Assembly: GCA_000827265.1 (NCBI GenBank)
Contig: KN834874.1
Coordinates: forward strand, 57,487 to 121,486
DNA length: 64,000 nucleotides
Direction of reading: 5' to 3'
Source: Collybiopsis luxurians FD-317 M1
Lineage: Eukaryota; Basidiomycota; Agaricomycetes; Agaricales; Omphalotaceae
The position numbers were made by a program, and so were the translations under genes. Positions 48,666 through 59,021 of this stretch are shown one piece after another (within the stretch, counting starts at the first letter, position 1; every line of letters starts with the position of its first letter). Below the pieces are notes generated by a model. The model did not search any database. It was given only the letters and a program-made list of their open reading frames with translations, and had not been told where the DNA came from.

Positions 48666-51600
48666 TCAACCTAAAGAGCTCGCTTTTTCACGCGCTATTC
48701 CATAATCAGAGTCCAAAGTAAATGAATCGCCAGTGGATCGGATGTGGTCGATAGAAGAAAATGCATCGTTAAACGAATTGAACGTTGTTAATGGTTTATC
48801 AGGGTCAACGTTAGATGGGAAAGGATGATCAAAGGGATTAAGAGTCTTAGTCGAGACCGTCGGTTCAGGCGAACGAATGGAATGGGGAAGACGCGGGATA
48901 GGGAAAATGTTGGGATGCTTTTTGGAACGAGCAGGAGTCGGGTGAGGATACACATGCTGTGAGTCGCCCGACATCCTCCATGTCCTTGAATGGAGATTCG
49001 GTAGGTGACTGAGCAAGGCTATCAGGGCACCTGTCAGGTCAAGGGATGATCGAGCGCGCAGAATTGTGACTGTGAAGTCGGTGGATAGTGTACCAAGCGC
49101 AGTTGTCGACATATCGAGGCAAGGATATTCATCACTTCTTTCCGTCGTGTGTCCACAATTTCCGTTCCCTTCTTCAATTATAAATCGATCCCCGTCCTTC
49201 CAAAAACAGCTAGTCGTAGATTCCTTTGTATTCGTCTCTCGCCCTCCATTCAATAATCTAAATAAGTCCAAATTTTGGTAGCTGACAATTTCTGCAAGCT
49301 GAATTGACTGGTTGACGCATACTTCTGAGCAGTAAACAGCATTAGTAATGCTTGAATCATGATAGTATAGCCGATACGCGTCAGATGCATTGTAAATTCT
49401 ATCTGAGAGCGGAGAGCCTAGAGAATCCAGTGTCAATGTCAAAAAATTCTTTTTAGGGGCTCGATCATAACATTGCAATGTAAGTTCGGCTTCCCCTTTT
49501 TCAGAGATAATGAACTTGTCACAAGTTCTAGTGTTCAGAGGGGTACTCCTGCCCTCCTTTCGTTGTTCACGGGAACCGTGCAACATGAAACATATTTGAT
49601 TAATGCAATAATCTAGACACACTTGTGTGTCCTCGCATCTAGACCAACTAGGTATGCGTGTCACCCTGCCTTGAGTGCCATCGCACTGGCAAGCCTTTGT
49701 ACAATTCGTGCCAAAACAAATATCGGTGCTGGTGACCGGAGCGTCAAGTGGATTTATGTTACTGGTGACCAGACAAATCTCGTTACTCAACAGTGAACAT
49801 ATGTCCATGGGACAGCTATCTGTAGGATCGACACTGGAGTGTTCATTTCCAAGCTCTGAGCCTCGAGAGAACAGATCAATCTGGCTGTTCAGTTCTTCAG
49901 TATCATTCAGGATGAAGTGCATCATTCCCAAGCTGAGTCCAGTCTCTTCGGAGTCATCCGAATAAACTTCTGACTCGTCCGATTTATTGTCATCACATTC
50001 AGGCTGACTGCTAGATGACTCGTTTTCAGATGAGTAGCTCAATTGAGTTTCAGGGCAATTGCGCGCTATGTGACCATGTTCATTACACTGGAAGCAACGT
50101 CCAGTAGCCAGGTATTCCTGACGTTCTGCGTTTGTCAATTCATGCCATCGATGATCATTTTCTGTATCATCTTCACTCTGCATTGAATCTGAGCCTGTTT
50201 CATTCACAGATTCGTTATCTGAAGTGAACGAATTGCTCATTTCATCATCAGATGAAAGGTGCGAAGAGTCTGTATGGACATTCACTTCAGAACCAGGTGA
50301 GTCTAACTCGCTCATTATTGAGTCTTCACTAGTGGGGATATTCTCAATGATTTCAATAAGCTCAGCGGCGCTGGCAATTTCATCGTAGGTACTGATTTCG
50401 GGGTTCAACTTTTCCCGCCAAAGTCCTTTCTGAATATTTTTATTCAGACTCGACCAGAGCTTGTGCGCCTTTTCACGTTCATCAATAATGCCAACCGTGT
50501 TAAAGAGATCATTTAGTTGAGCAAGATGTTCTCGAACTGATTTCTTATTTTGGAAGCAACGGTTCAATTTTCTTCGCTGATCCAATCGGTATGTGACCGG
50601 AAAACAATAATTATACAGCTCGGTGAAGAATTTGTGTATTTTCCAACTGAATGGGTCATCAGCGACCGTGGTGAGATAGAACTGATAAGCTCTTCCACTC
50701 AGGTATTTTGACAACTTTAATACACGCCGATTTTTCGGTACATGACCGTCGTACACATATGCAGTACCTTCAGTGACAAATCTAGTGAAGGCATGGACGT
50801 CAACCGAACCATCATACACATCGGGCGGATCTGGTTTCAATATCATTCTCTTTTTTCTGGGAGAATGACGCCTTTTGCATTGACATCGATAATTCTGATT
50901 GGAATCAAAGAATGAACTGCTGCTGCTATCCGAGGAAGTAGAATCATCACTACTAGCCAACAAAGAACTCGACTCGGAGCTGGAAGAGCTGGAGGAATCG
51001 GATGGTCCCCCGGGATTGCCTCGATTTTTGGCCGAGATCTTCCCAGCCCGTTTCGTATTCTTGGCCGGTGTCAAGAGTTTTGACAAATAATCTGTCGTTG
51101 CAAGCATGTCACTTGGCCGTACAACATGGCCTGAATTGGATGTTACATTTTTTACATCTTTCTGATGTTGTGCCAATGAGTTTGCAATAGAGGGAAACTC
51201 GAATGAATCAGTAAGTACCGATGTTCTCGAATGTCTTTCAGAAATCTGAATGTTAGGTGGCGGCGACCGTTTCCTGTGAGTAGCGCCGACTGGATTTCTA
51301 ATGTTCTGATCTTTTCTTTTTTCAGAGGATTCAGAATTCAATATACTACTCCATTTATCTTTGGCAGTAGTCTTTGAAACATGTTTCATATGACGAGGAA
51401 CATGCTCTTGAGCTGGAGAAGCCATTTTCTCAGCTGGTGGGTGCGCACATGTGGCCACAGTTTGAGCCATCATGAGGTTCGTAGATTTCTTTTCTATACG
51501 ACCATTCTTAACATTCACATGTATAGTTTTTCTATTGATAGGATGCGGTGCACTCGCAATGCTATCGTTACTAGTTCGAGTTTTACGAAGACGAACTTCC

Positions 51601-51902
51601 ACCCAAGTATTCGGGTTGTTATCAACAAAGGAGCTTTCCTGCTCACTAACAGATGACATTTCTTTCTCAGAATGCTCATCAGATGAGCCCTCTTTATCGG
51701 AGTGCTCATTGACACGGAATTTATTGTTCACGGTGCCAGTCTGTTCATGCAGACGTCGGGGAGACAGTACTCCCAAGCCACTTATAGCGGCGTCCCTGTA
51801 TGAGGGATAACCATCAGTGATGGTAGCTGTCGCTCGGCGACGATGACCGCGTTGCAGTTCAAAGCGACGGTAGTCGCGGGAAACAAGAGGGGAAAGGGAC
51901 AT
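48666..51902 (-). CDS. Gag polyprotein of the LTR element (1078 aa)
   Basis: Single open frame; first ATG at 51902 (MSLSPLVSRDYRRFE). Ser-rich and charged N-terminal half, then a Ty3/gypsy-type capsid region (PPDVYDGSVDVHAFTRFV, LSGRAYQFYLTTVA, FFTELYNYCFPVTYRLDQRR, REHLAQLNDLF), an acidic linker and a CCHC knuckle CFQCNEHGHIARNC. After the knuckle about 400 residues follow with no recognisable DTG protease or RT motif; the last part is Pro/Ser-rich. Capsid and RNA-binding functions by family. Unusually long for a stand-alone Gag; the C-terminal extension is of unknown role. Confidence 0.88.
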   Translation of the reverse strand: MSLSPLVSRDYRRFELQRGHRRRATATITDGYPSYRDAAISGLGVLSPRRLHEQTGTVNNKFRVNEHSDKEGSSDEHSEKEMSSVSEQESSFVDNNPNTWVEVRLRKTRTSNDSIASAPHPINRKTIHVNVKNGRIEKKSTNLMMAQTVATCAHPPAEKMASPAQEHVPRHMKHVSKTTAKDKWSSILNSESSEKRKDQNIRNPVGATHRKRSPPPNIQISERHSRTSVLTDSFEFPSIANSLAQHQKDVKNVTSNSGHVVRPSDMLATTDYLSKLLTPAKNTKRAGKISAKNRGNPGGPSDSSSSSSSESSSLLASSDDSTSSDSSSSSFFDSNQNYRCQCKRRHSPRKKRMILKPDPPDVYDGSVDVHAFTRFVTEGTAYVYDGHVPKNRRVLKLSKYLSGRAYQFYLTTVADDPFSWKIHKFFTELYNYCFPVTYRLDQRRKLNRCFQNKKSVREHLAQLNDLFNTVGIIDEREKAHKLWSSLNKNIQKGLWREKLNPEISTYDEIASAAELIEIIENIPTSEDSIMSELDSPGSEVNVHTDSSHLSSDDEMSNSFTSDNESVNETGSDSMQSEDDTENDHRWHELTNAERQEYLATGRCFQCNEHGHIARNCPETQLSYSSENESSSSQPECDDNKSDESEVYSDDSEETGLSLGMMHFILNDTEELNSQIDLFSRGSELGNEHSSVDPTDSCPMDICSLLSNEICLVTSNINPLDAPVTSTDICFGTNCTKACQCDGTQGRVTRIPSWSRCEDTQVCLDYCINQICFMLHGSREQRKEGRSTPLNTRTCDKFIISEKGEAELTLQCYDRAPKKNFLTLTLDSLGSPLSDRIYNASDAYRLYYHDSSITNAVYCSEVCVNQSIQLAEIVSYQNLDLFRLLNGGRETNTKESTTSCFWKDGDRFIIEEGNGNCGHTTERSDEYPCLDMSTTALGTLSTDFTVTILRARSSLDLTGALIALLSHLPNLHSRTWRMSGDSQHVYPHPTPARSKKHPNIFPIPRLPHSIRSPEPTVSTKTLNPFDHPFPSNVDPDKPLTTFNSFNDAFSSIDHIRSTGDSFTLDSDYGIAREKASSLG

Positions 51903-52024
51903 GATGGAGGTGGTGTCGACAACGGGGACCGGGTTGATCAGACCTGGGTAGAGCCAGATGAGGACGATGAAGAGAGATTTTAGAGATAGATTATAGAGAA
52001 GCCCGCAGTGGACAGTCAAAAATA

Positions 52025-52290
52025 TGTAACGTTAGAGCGACGAGAGTCACAGTAACGCCACACGAGAGATGGGGGACAAGGTAGGTACTCAGGAATGACT
52101 GTTGTAAGTGGGGTGGTATTCGAGAGAACCTACCTCTACGAGTACAAACCGAGTTCCTTATATACGAAAAACTAGCTACCCTGTGTCCAAAAGTAGTAAG
52201 TACGAGATAACACAAATCATAAGATACGCTAGATAAGATAAACCTAAAAGAAAAGAGCATCAATCATGATGAAGTCACGATTCCGTTACA
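52025..52290 (-). repeat. 5' LTR of the Gag-only element
   Basis: 266 bp, TGTAACG..CGTTACA. Upstream end in the direction of transcription (minus). It includes a TATATA-like stretch near 52160 (plus-strand CCTTATATACG). Differs from the other LTR only at one position (GATAAG here against GATTAG). Confidence 0.93.
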
Positions 52291-52367
52291 AAAAGTCTGT
52301 TTGGTGAGAAGGATCAACGCATGACAGACATAATCATTAGCGCGGGCACTCATATTGTAATGGATTG

Positions 52368-53085
52368 ATGACTAGGATGGGTCTTCCTCCCGGATTGGTT
52401 TCGTATCTGAAGGAAGGAAAATTGATCCAAGCAATTTCGCTTGGGGAAAATGGTGCGTGGTTTTACATGGAAGCGCCGCGATCTGGTAGCGATGGTTCAT
52501 ACAGTGGTATATGCACTTCTCAATGTCATTCAATGCCGGTAGGCATGCTGATTGTGATGTTATGTCAGTGTCCAGCGCGTGTACAGTCGACTATCCTGAA
52601 GTTAGTAGGATTTTTCACTCAGGCGAGCAAATTAATTGGATTGCATTCGGGCCCGCCGGAGAATACGTCGTGGATACGAAAACTAAGATTCACGCATCCG
52701 ATCACCCTATCACTCGAGAATATAGGCGAGAAAGCGGTGAGGGAATGGTTCCTTTGCGCTGTGCTTCGTTTGGATGCGATGGCGCCTGGGTCTGCGTGGA
52801 AGATGATGGAGAAATAAGATCAAGCGGGTTATCCGCTAATATCAAATCAGCGCTGAAGAAAAAGGCTGTCAGAGTAAATGCAATGCGATAGTTAAATATG
52901 TTGGCTGAAAATTATACTATTAACACATACAGAACGTACAACTAGATTCTAGTTCTTGCACAAATTACTTTATTGAGTACGTAGACGGGGAGACAGATTG
53001 GCATCTTCCTAGATCGTGGCATGAAAGAATATATGAAGTTGACAAGATGCGTGGGTGTGATGTCATTTGCTTGATAGCCTTGTGA
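52368..53085 (+). CDS. W/F-G repeat protein, short copy
   Basis: ATG at 52368. Reads GLPPGLVSYLKEGKLIQAIS, LGENGAWFYMEAPRSG, an intron (GTATATG..GTACAG), then YPEVSRIFHSGEQINWIAFG, GEYVVDTKTKIHASD, MVPLRCASFGCDGAWVCVED, a donor after AVR, and NVQLDSSSCTNYFIEYVDGE, DWHLPRSWHERIYEVDKMRG, TGA at 53083-53085. The phrases (V/I)(A/S)FG...G.(W/Y)xV recur about every 45-50 residues, like blades or sheets seen in agaricomycete repeat proteins. It ends just where the neighbouring paralogue continues into a PARP-like domain, so it is either a stand-alone repeat protein or a truncated duplicate. Left of it is the insertion site of the LTR element, 77 bp away. Confidence 0.65.
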
Positions 53086-53149
53086 CTAACTGTCTATGCG
53101 TCTCTTGTAGCTGTATGGCTGCATGCGCCTGGTGTGCCTAGCTGTAAGT

Positions 53150-55005
53150 CTTTGCTGGCAATTACGAAAATTGCTCCCTTAAACTTTCATAGTAACGAAA
53201 ACAGTTACTCAAAAAATAATATTTGCATTTGGTCACCAGAATAACATATTCTGCATATCGAACGGCAATGAAACATCGTGGTATGCCTCTGCAGTCTAGT
53301 ATCGTACTTTTTCGCTACTCACCTAACTTTCTTGAAGGACAGGAATCGATTGTGAGGCCTTGAAGAAACTGCTTCGATGTCCAGGTGTAATGAGTGGGCT
53401 TTCTTTTGGCGAAGGCAGTACGTACTTTTTAAAGCAAGATGGCAAGTCTTGGTGTAAGTGTTACAGCGGGATCATTTAAGCTTTTCCGGCTTATGCATCA
53501 AGTTAGGCTCCCCGTCAACAAAAATAGCTTATCCAGAAGTTTGGCGTATTTGGGAATCCAACGAAGATATTAACTGGGTTGCTTTCGGACCGCAGGGTTA
53601 CTACATCGTGGATACGGTCAAACGCATTTATTCTTCTGATAAGGTTTCCCTTCGGAGCTCTGGTGGATCACTGGTTCCATTGCGTTGCGCCTCGTTTGGA
53701 TATGGCTGCTCGTGGGTTGTGATTGAAGACGACGGTGAGATTTGCAGTCATGGGCTGTCATCATCAGTACTTGGAAAGGTCTTGATTGGGAATGTTCGAG
53801 TAAGACCCCAGTTGCAACTACTATGCAAGGCTGCTAATTAAAACTTCGCAGAATATTCAATTAAGTATGGTCGATCCGGACGACTTTTACATAGAGTATA
53901 TGGACGGCACGAGTGACTGGTCAATTCCAAGACAATGGCATCATTCTGTCTCAGAAGTGGAAGGCAACCGTGAGGTCCTTATTGCATCGTTGAGTTCTCC
54001 TCGCAACTGACAACAAATCTAGTCTCCAAGCCTGCGAGCTCTTCCGATCCAAGCTTCGGACGTCTTGAAAGAATTTTGACGTCTGAATCTGAATACCGCA
54101 GCAGTGGGTGAGCGCGCGAATCTGCCTCGAAATCTCAGTTGACGTTATCGTTTCCCTAGTCGCTTTCCAATTTTCGACTTCATGGAGACATACAGATCGC
54201 AGACTTCCAACTGTACAATACATCTACAAGATTAATCCTGCCAACTCAACCACGGAAAATGCTCACAAAGACTATGTGTGAGTCGTTCCACAAGAAATTA
54301 TACTAAACTAGTCTTATGTATTGTGCAGGAACCGTGTCGGGAATGTGCAAAAACTCTGGCATGCAACTAAACGGCAGTGCAATCTTGGGGACGATGGGAG
54401 ACGGCTTCGAATATGTGCTGATACAGAGTGCTCCCTCTGTCAAATCATCCGTACAAGTTATCAGAAAAAGTTCGCTCTGGAGACGGGCATGTGAGCTCTG
54501 ACCGAGTCTTCATTCAAAGATAATCTGGTAGTCTGATCAATCATTGTCCTCCCAGGTTTGGCGTTGGGATATATACATCAACTACATCCTCAAAGTCAGC
54601 CTTCTGCCAGAGTCGTTCCTATACTTAACTTGCTGTACCTGAACTGACCAAATATTTGCTTCGCTTTATAGAGCTGCAGGTTACTCAGAAAACAAGTCAA
54701 CTTCAAGGTACAAGGCCAGTATGGTGTGTTGTTTGTGTATGGTTGGATGGATATCTTGAATGATGTTGCTGTTGGCCAGCCGTACCGGACCAGAAAAGCA
54801 GATACTGGTCGCATCTCTGCCCCTAAAGGCTATGACTCTGTTGGTTATTTTTATCCTTTCCGAGGCGATCCAACCTCAAACGCTTGACCTTTCTCACCAG
54901 GTTTGCGGGCTGCCAGGTTCAGGACTTAAATTCGACGAAACGTGTGTATATGACGACGACGCAATTCGACCTAGGTATCTGATTCTCTACGATGCCGATG
55001 AGTGA
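53150..55005 (+). CDS. W/F-G repeat protein with C-terminal PARP-like ADP-ribosyltransferase domain
   Basis: Exons read IIFAFGHQNNIFCISNGNET, CEALKKLLRCPGVMSGLSFG, EGSTYFLKQDGKSW, STKIAYPEVWRIWESNEDIN, WVAFGPQGYYIVDT, VPLRCASFGYGCSWVVIEDD, DDFYIEYMDGTSDWSIPRQW, then after a GTGAGG donor FGRLERILTSESEYRSSG, RRLPTVQYIYKINPANST, LWHATKRQC, TECSLCQIIRTSYQKKF, FGVGIYTSTTSSK, ISAPKGYDS and YDDDAIRPRYLILY, stop at 55005. The last part has the PARP fold landmarks: H (WHAT for WHGT), Y (GIYTS for GIYFS) and the YLxxY end. The catalytic Glu of classic PARPs is not obvious (DDDAIRP), as in mono-ADP-ribosylating or inactive members. The 5' exon(s) are uncertain, so the start is approximate. Convergent with pseudo-caspase 2 across 165 bp. 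Confidence 0.65.
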
Positions 55006-55170
55006 ATGTACTCGTCAACAAGCTTTCCATTTATTCTGGGTTGAATTAAGCATTGTTTTAGGCAAGTTTTTACAACGATCTCAGAGAGGGATGACCTAAA
55101 CTATGTACATACGCGATTGAATTCATGGCCGAATTTTAACACCATTTCGATTCGATTTCTGACTAGCGAG

Positions 55171-57313
55171 TCATTCCTCGTTTCCGTTTCCTCCTTCCTG
55201 TTCTTGTCCGTCCTCCTCTCCTTCTGTGTAGGGAGGTTCGTCGTTATCACCTTCCCTACTATTATTCTCTTCACTGTCTTCGTTTATTCCATATTTTACA
55301 AGAACAGTAATGCGCTTGGAAGCCCACTGAGAAAGCGTAGGTTTCTTTTTGCGCTCCTGCTCTTCAGATGTAGAATCATTGGAACGCGAGTCACTCTGCC
55401 CTATTGTAATCTGTCAATATCGATACTCTTTAACAAAAGACAACTACCTTGAGGTTGGTATTCGATCTCTTCATAGTCAGCTCGCAATTGGTCTTCCTTT
55501 GAAGACCGATACCACTGTTGAATGCAGGAAAAGTCTACTTTCCTCTTCGTGACAAAGACTTTTAAGTACAAAAGATCGTAATCTCGGTTCTCGCGGTGTT
55601 CAAAGAGCAGATTGTCCTCGCTCTGCAATCCGATAGTAAGTGTTTCATTCTTCTTCAGTGGTGGGTCTAAATCCCCTCGAGCCGGCTTATACCAGGGAAC
55701 TGGACAGAAGCCTATCAGCGATCCAGGTTACACTCATAAAAGCATGAAAAGGCACCAATAGTAAGTGTCTCCGGATCGCACATGAAGACATATGGCCACA
55801 CGGGAAAAGAGTTGTCATTATGGATCGTTAAACAGTAAGGTCCTTTGATTTGTTGCTTGCCGTTGAAATGAATTTCCAAAAGATCTTTTCCATGAAGCAG
55901 ATCTTCAGTTTTCGCAGTCAGCTCCTCAGCGTCGGTGTCAACTTCTTGAATAACAAATCGTAGTTTGTCCGAAACTGTAGAGTTAGTTGGGGGTGGTGCT
56001 GCAACATGGCCGTGGAAATGTGCAGTTCGTCGAATAAATCTTCGAACAGCCCCAGAAACATCTTTGGAATTTTTGGGGCTATCCAAGCTTTCATCCAAAT
56101 CCTTTCGGTCTGTGATTTTAATATCGTTGTCGAGCCCCTTCCAAATGTATCGAATTTTTCCCTCCGCTTCTACCAATGTAAGATCTGCTTCTTCTTCCTT
56201 TGACTCCGGCGTCGGCTTATAGATTCCATTTAGGACATTTGACTCCGCGCTGGCTATTTTCGCATCAATAGATGGGTCCTCTACGGCGTAAAAGAAAGGC
56301 GGAAGCTTTGTAGCGGTTTCATTGATGAATGAAAGCTCCGCTGTGAAGCCCTTGACGACGTCAGCTCGAAGTTTTTGGCCAGGAAGTTCACCAAATCCAT
56401 CCTCGAGCATAATGTTTCTTTTGAAGATCCTGTATATACTGCCAGACTTAACATTGTGGGCAGCACCTGCTTTCAGGATAATGCCCCCATCCTTTTGTGT
56501 GTACCCTGGTATCAACGCGTAATGACCTTGATCACCCTCCGAGTTGAACAACGGTCGATCAATATTCCATCCTGTGCAACGCACAACAACCTCGTCGCCC
56601 CTAAAACTTTTTAAGATGATGAAATAGAGATGAAGAAAAAAACACACTTTGTGGCTTGAATAATAGACTCGACCCGTTCTGCAAATGCCTCTACAGTTAG
56701 AGCAATCGAGTCAAACTTGCTGCATTGGATTTGCAGGACTTCTGTGATTGCAGAGGTAAACAATCCACCGTGGTCGTCTTCCGAAGCCTGGTTGGGATAT
56801 ATAACGACGCAAGAAGGTGGATTCTCCCATTTCAAAGCGTCTCCGGAGGTGTCCAGAAAGACGGTCTGAAAAACAATCTTTCAGCTTACAACGAAAGAAA
56901 GCAGCAATTCTTGCCCACAATATTGTTACCGCATTGTTTTGAAAGCAGTTCAAATGTTCGCAAGAGTGATTTGTCCGAGAGGCCACCGGATGATTGTGCA
57001 TCATAGGGACATAAGAATCCAACTTGCTGTTCCGAGTCGTTCTCGTCAGATAATGCTGCATAGCCTGAAAAAAAGAAGACAATAGCGTCATTTCGCTCTG
57101 CCCGGGTCGAAATGGATTGTAGCGCTTCCATTATTCCATCCTTTGTCGCATCCGAGTTCTCTAGAACTCGGATGCTGCCTTCATCGGCACCGAGATCTTG
57201 GAGTAGTAGATTTTTTATTTTTCTAGCGTCGTCAACGCTATGCTTTAATGGAGAGAAGGCTGCATCCTCGTAATCATTTATGCCTACGAGAATTGCATGG
57301 ATAGCGGAAGTCA
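55171..57313 (-). CDS. Caspase-like protein lacking catalytic His and Cys (pseudo-caspase 2)
   Basis: ATG at 57313 in the same TATAATGACT context as copy 1. Reads HAILVGINDYEDAAFSPLKH, KIKNLLLQDLGADEGSIRV, DAIVFFFSGYAALS (Tyr85 at the catalytic His position), CPYDAQSSGGLSDKSLLRTF, an intron, and TVFLDTSGDALKW (no Cys). Further on GDEVVVRCTGWNIDRPLFNS, a linker, then NSFPVWPYVFMCDPETLTI, PWYKPARG, LLYLKVFVTKRKVDFSCIQQ W and a charged tail ending in GNGNEE with TGA at 55173-55171. It is clearly homologous to copy 1 along its full length, with many scattered substitutions but the same loss of both catalytic residues. It is divergent from the genes at 58-60.8 kb. The tail is longer than in copy 1. 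Confidence 0.8.
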
Positions 57314-58215
57314 TTATAGCAGTTCTGGGGGGATAGAGCTGCGCTGGAACTAGTCGCGAGTATATCTGGGGGCCAAGGCGCCAGATTTTATGATCTCCAG
57401 TACCTATCATATTGCCGCCTAAACCAACCTGCCGCAACCAGGTATCAAGAATCAATATCGACTGAATGCCATTTCTGATATTTTTTTGTACAGATGTACC
57501 CGTAAGCTGTGCGAGCGTCAAATAAGCATTTGAATGTTGCAGCTTGGGCCTTAGTAGATCAGTATTTCAACCTTCAGATGCGAAGGTTTCAGCGCCAAAC
57601 TGATACGAGCTGTTCACACAGAGGCTCCGAACTCGGAATTACGATAGCTAAACGAAGGTTGTTCTCAGTGTTGACATTGTCGTCTGACAACTTTCATACT
57701 GCCTTTCAGAATCAAAGTTTAAATACATGATGGACATCGCGTTTAATCAAACACCGATGATTGAGAAATAGAGCAATCCCTTTCTGGAACTTTGAAGTGT
57801 ATTACATCTCGAGGCAATATTGACCCTTTCGGAGTCATGCTATTGACTTGAATCTGGACTTTGACGAGCCTGAAGTGAACCGAAGGAATCGCACTCAAGC
57901 GAATGGATCGTTGTAGACAGTTTGGGAATGTGGCATCGCTATTATTGGCGCCTCCTGGGAAACTGCCAAATGAGGTAAGCAGATAAGTAGGGCCAAAGCC
58001 TGAGATAAAGAAGCCTCCGAGTCAACCATTACTGTCGGTGCCACTACACTACTAGGTCATATCTCTGGCACAAGAGTCAATCTCGACGGTCGAATTTATC
58101 TTCCGGACTCAACAGACGCCGAACACTGGTTTACTGGAATCCATCTAGAGGCTCAGATCATAAATTTGTCCTCCCCATCTAAACTTATTTCGTATACATC
58201 ATGTGGGGTTGGTCG
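57314..58215. other. Spacer upstream of pseudo-caspase 2; no gene seen
   Basis: Frames are short. The minus strand directly upstream of the ATG stays open to about 57521 (QLTGTSVQKNIRNGI and on) but has no counterpart in copy 1, so it is taken as leader. Confidence 0.4.
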
Positions 58216-58750
58216 CTACTTAAGCACATCATTATTTTCTTTTTCTTCAGCGCTTCTGTATGTTCCCGAGATCTGTATTGGTGGACCAAGTACCTGCGAT
58301 TTCATAGGATCTGGGAATAATGCCTGGGAAGGGTCTGCTGGCTTTGGACGCCCCTCTGCCCCTCTTGAACCCTCTGGTTCTCCGGCCCATATCCGTTTAA
58401 GTCCTTGAATCATTGCCGGTTTTCTCTCTTCTAGGCTTATACCTGAGCCCTGCGCGAAGCGGAATGGCTTCTTTTCGCCATTCTGTAAGTAAAATGAGGA
58501 ACATATTTGTTTCAGACACCATGCATCGACCACTCAATATCTGGCACAATCCTTCCCCAGACGGGTGTAGCACATAGGTGCCACGGTAAGCTATGTCACC
58601 CGATCCTTCCTCTAGTAAGTTTTGCACTGCATTGCTGTTGTTGGGTTCTGCGATAAGCAGGTGAAAATTGGGCTGAAATAGATCCTTCATTTCATGACCA
58701 CCGCCTGAGTTTTCAATTTTGATTGTCAGTTGACTCCGTTCTTCATACAA
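58216..58750 (-). CDS. Small hypothetical protein, two exons
   Basis: Exon 1 from an ATG at 58750 reads SQLTIKIENSGGGHEMKDLF, HLLIAEPNNSNAVQNLLEEG, YRGTYVLHPSGEGLCQILSG RCM. A GTGTCT..TTACAG intron could join it to EKKPFRFAQGSGISLEERKP and a Pro/Gly-rich end NNDVLK. No domain recognised and no clear partner in pair 1. It lies in the divergent interval between pseudo-caspase 2 and tail-anchored protein 2. It may be a third member of that module or a chance frame. Confidence 0.35.
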
Positions 58751-59021
58751 TCTTTTGTAACTGGCAGTCTGACATCCGCACAGAGACTTTTATTAGCAAC
58801 ATTCCGACGGTCATATATCAAGGTCCAGCGTTAAATTGTGGCAAATCAAACTTGAATACGCCGCAAGAAGATCGGGGTAACTTCGAGATTATTCATGTCA
58901 AAACTATGAGTGGAAAGGCAGTTCTCACCACTAGGATAGTCTCTTACCGTTCATTCTCGTGTTCCACCTCCCCTCATCCTAAGAGCAGGCTGAACCTAGG
59001 CATCCTGATTCCACTTTAAAC

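Larger units (their letters stand above)
48352..52290 (-). mobile_element. Complete Gag-only (TR-GAG-like) LTR retrotransposon, 3939 bp
   Basis: Two 266-bp direct repeats (48352-48617 and 52025-52290) start TGTAACG and end CGTTACA on both strands, and differ at one base. The element is flanked by the 5-bp target duplication AAAAG (48347-48351 and 52291-52295). The interior has one long minus-strand Gag gene and no protease, RT, RNase H or integrase, so it must be mobilised by a relative. The near-identical LTRs and open frame show a recent insertion between gene pair 1 and the W/F-G repeat genes. Confidence 0.95.

Noticed and set aside
51902..52019. Extension of the Gag frame upstream to 52019 (TTG)
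   Set aside because: No ATG in the extension, and it begins only 5 bases inside the LTR boundary.
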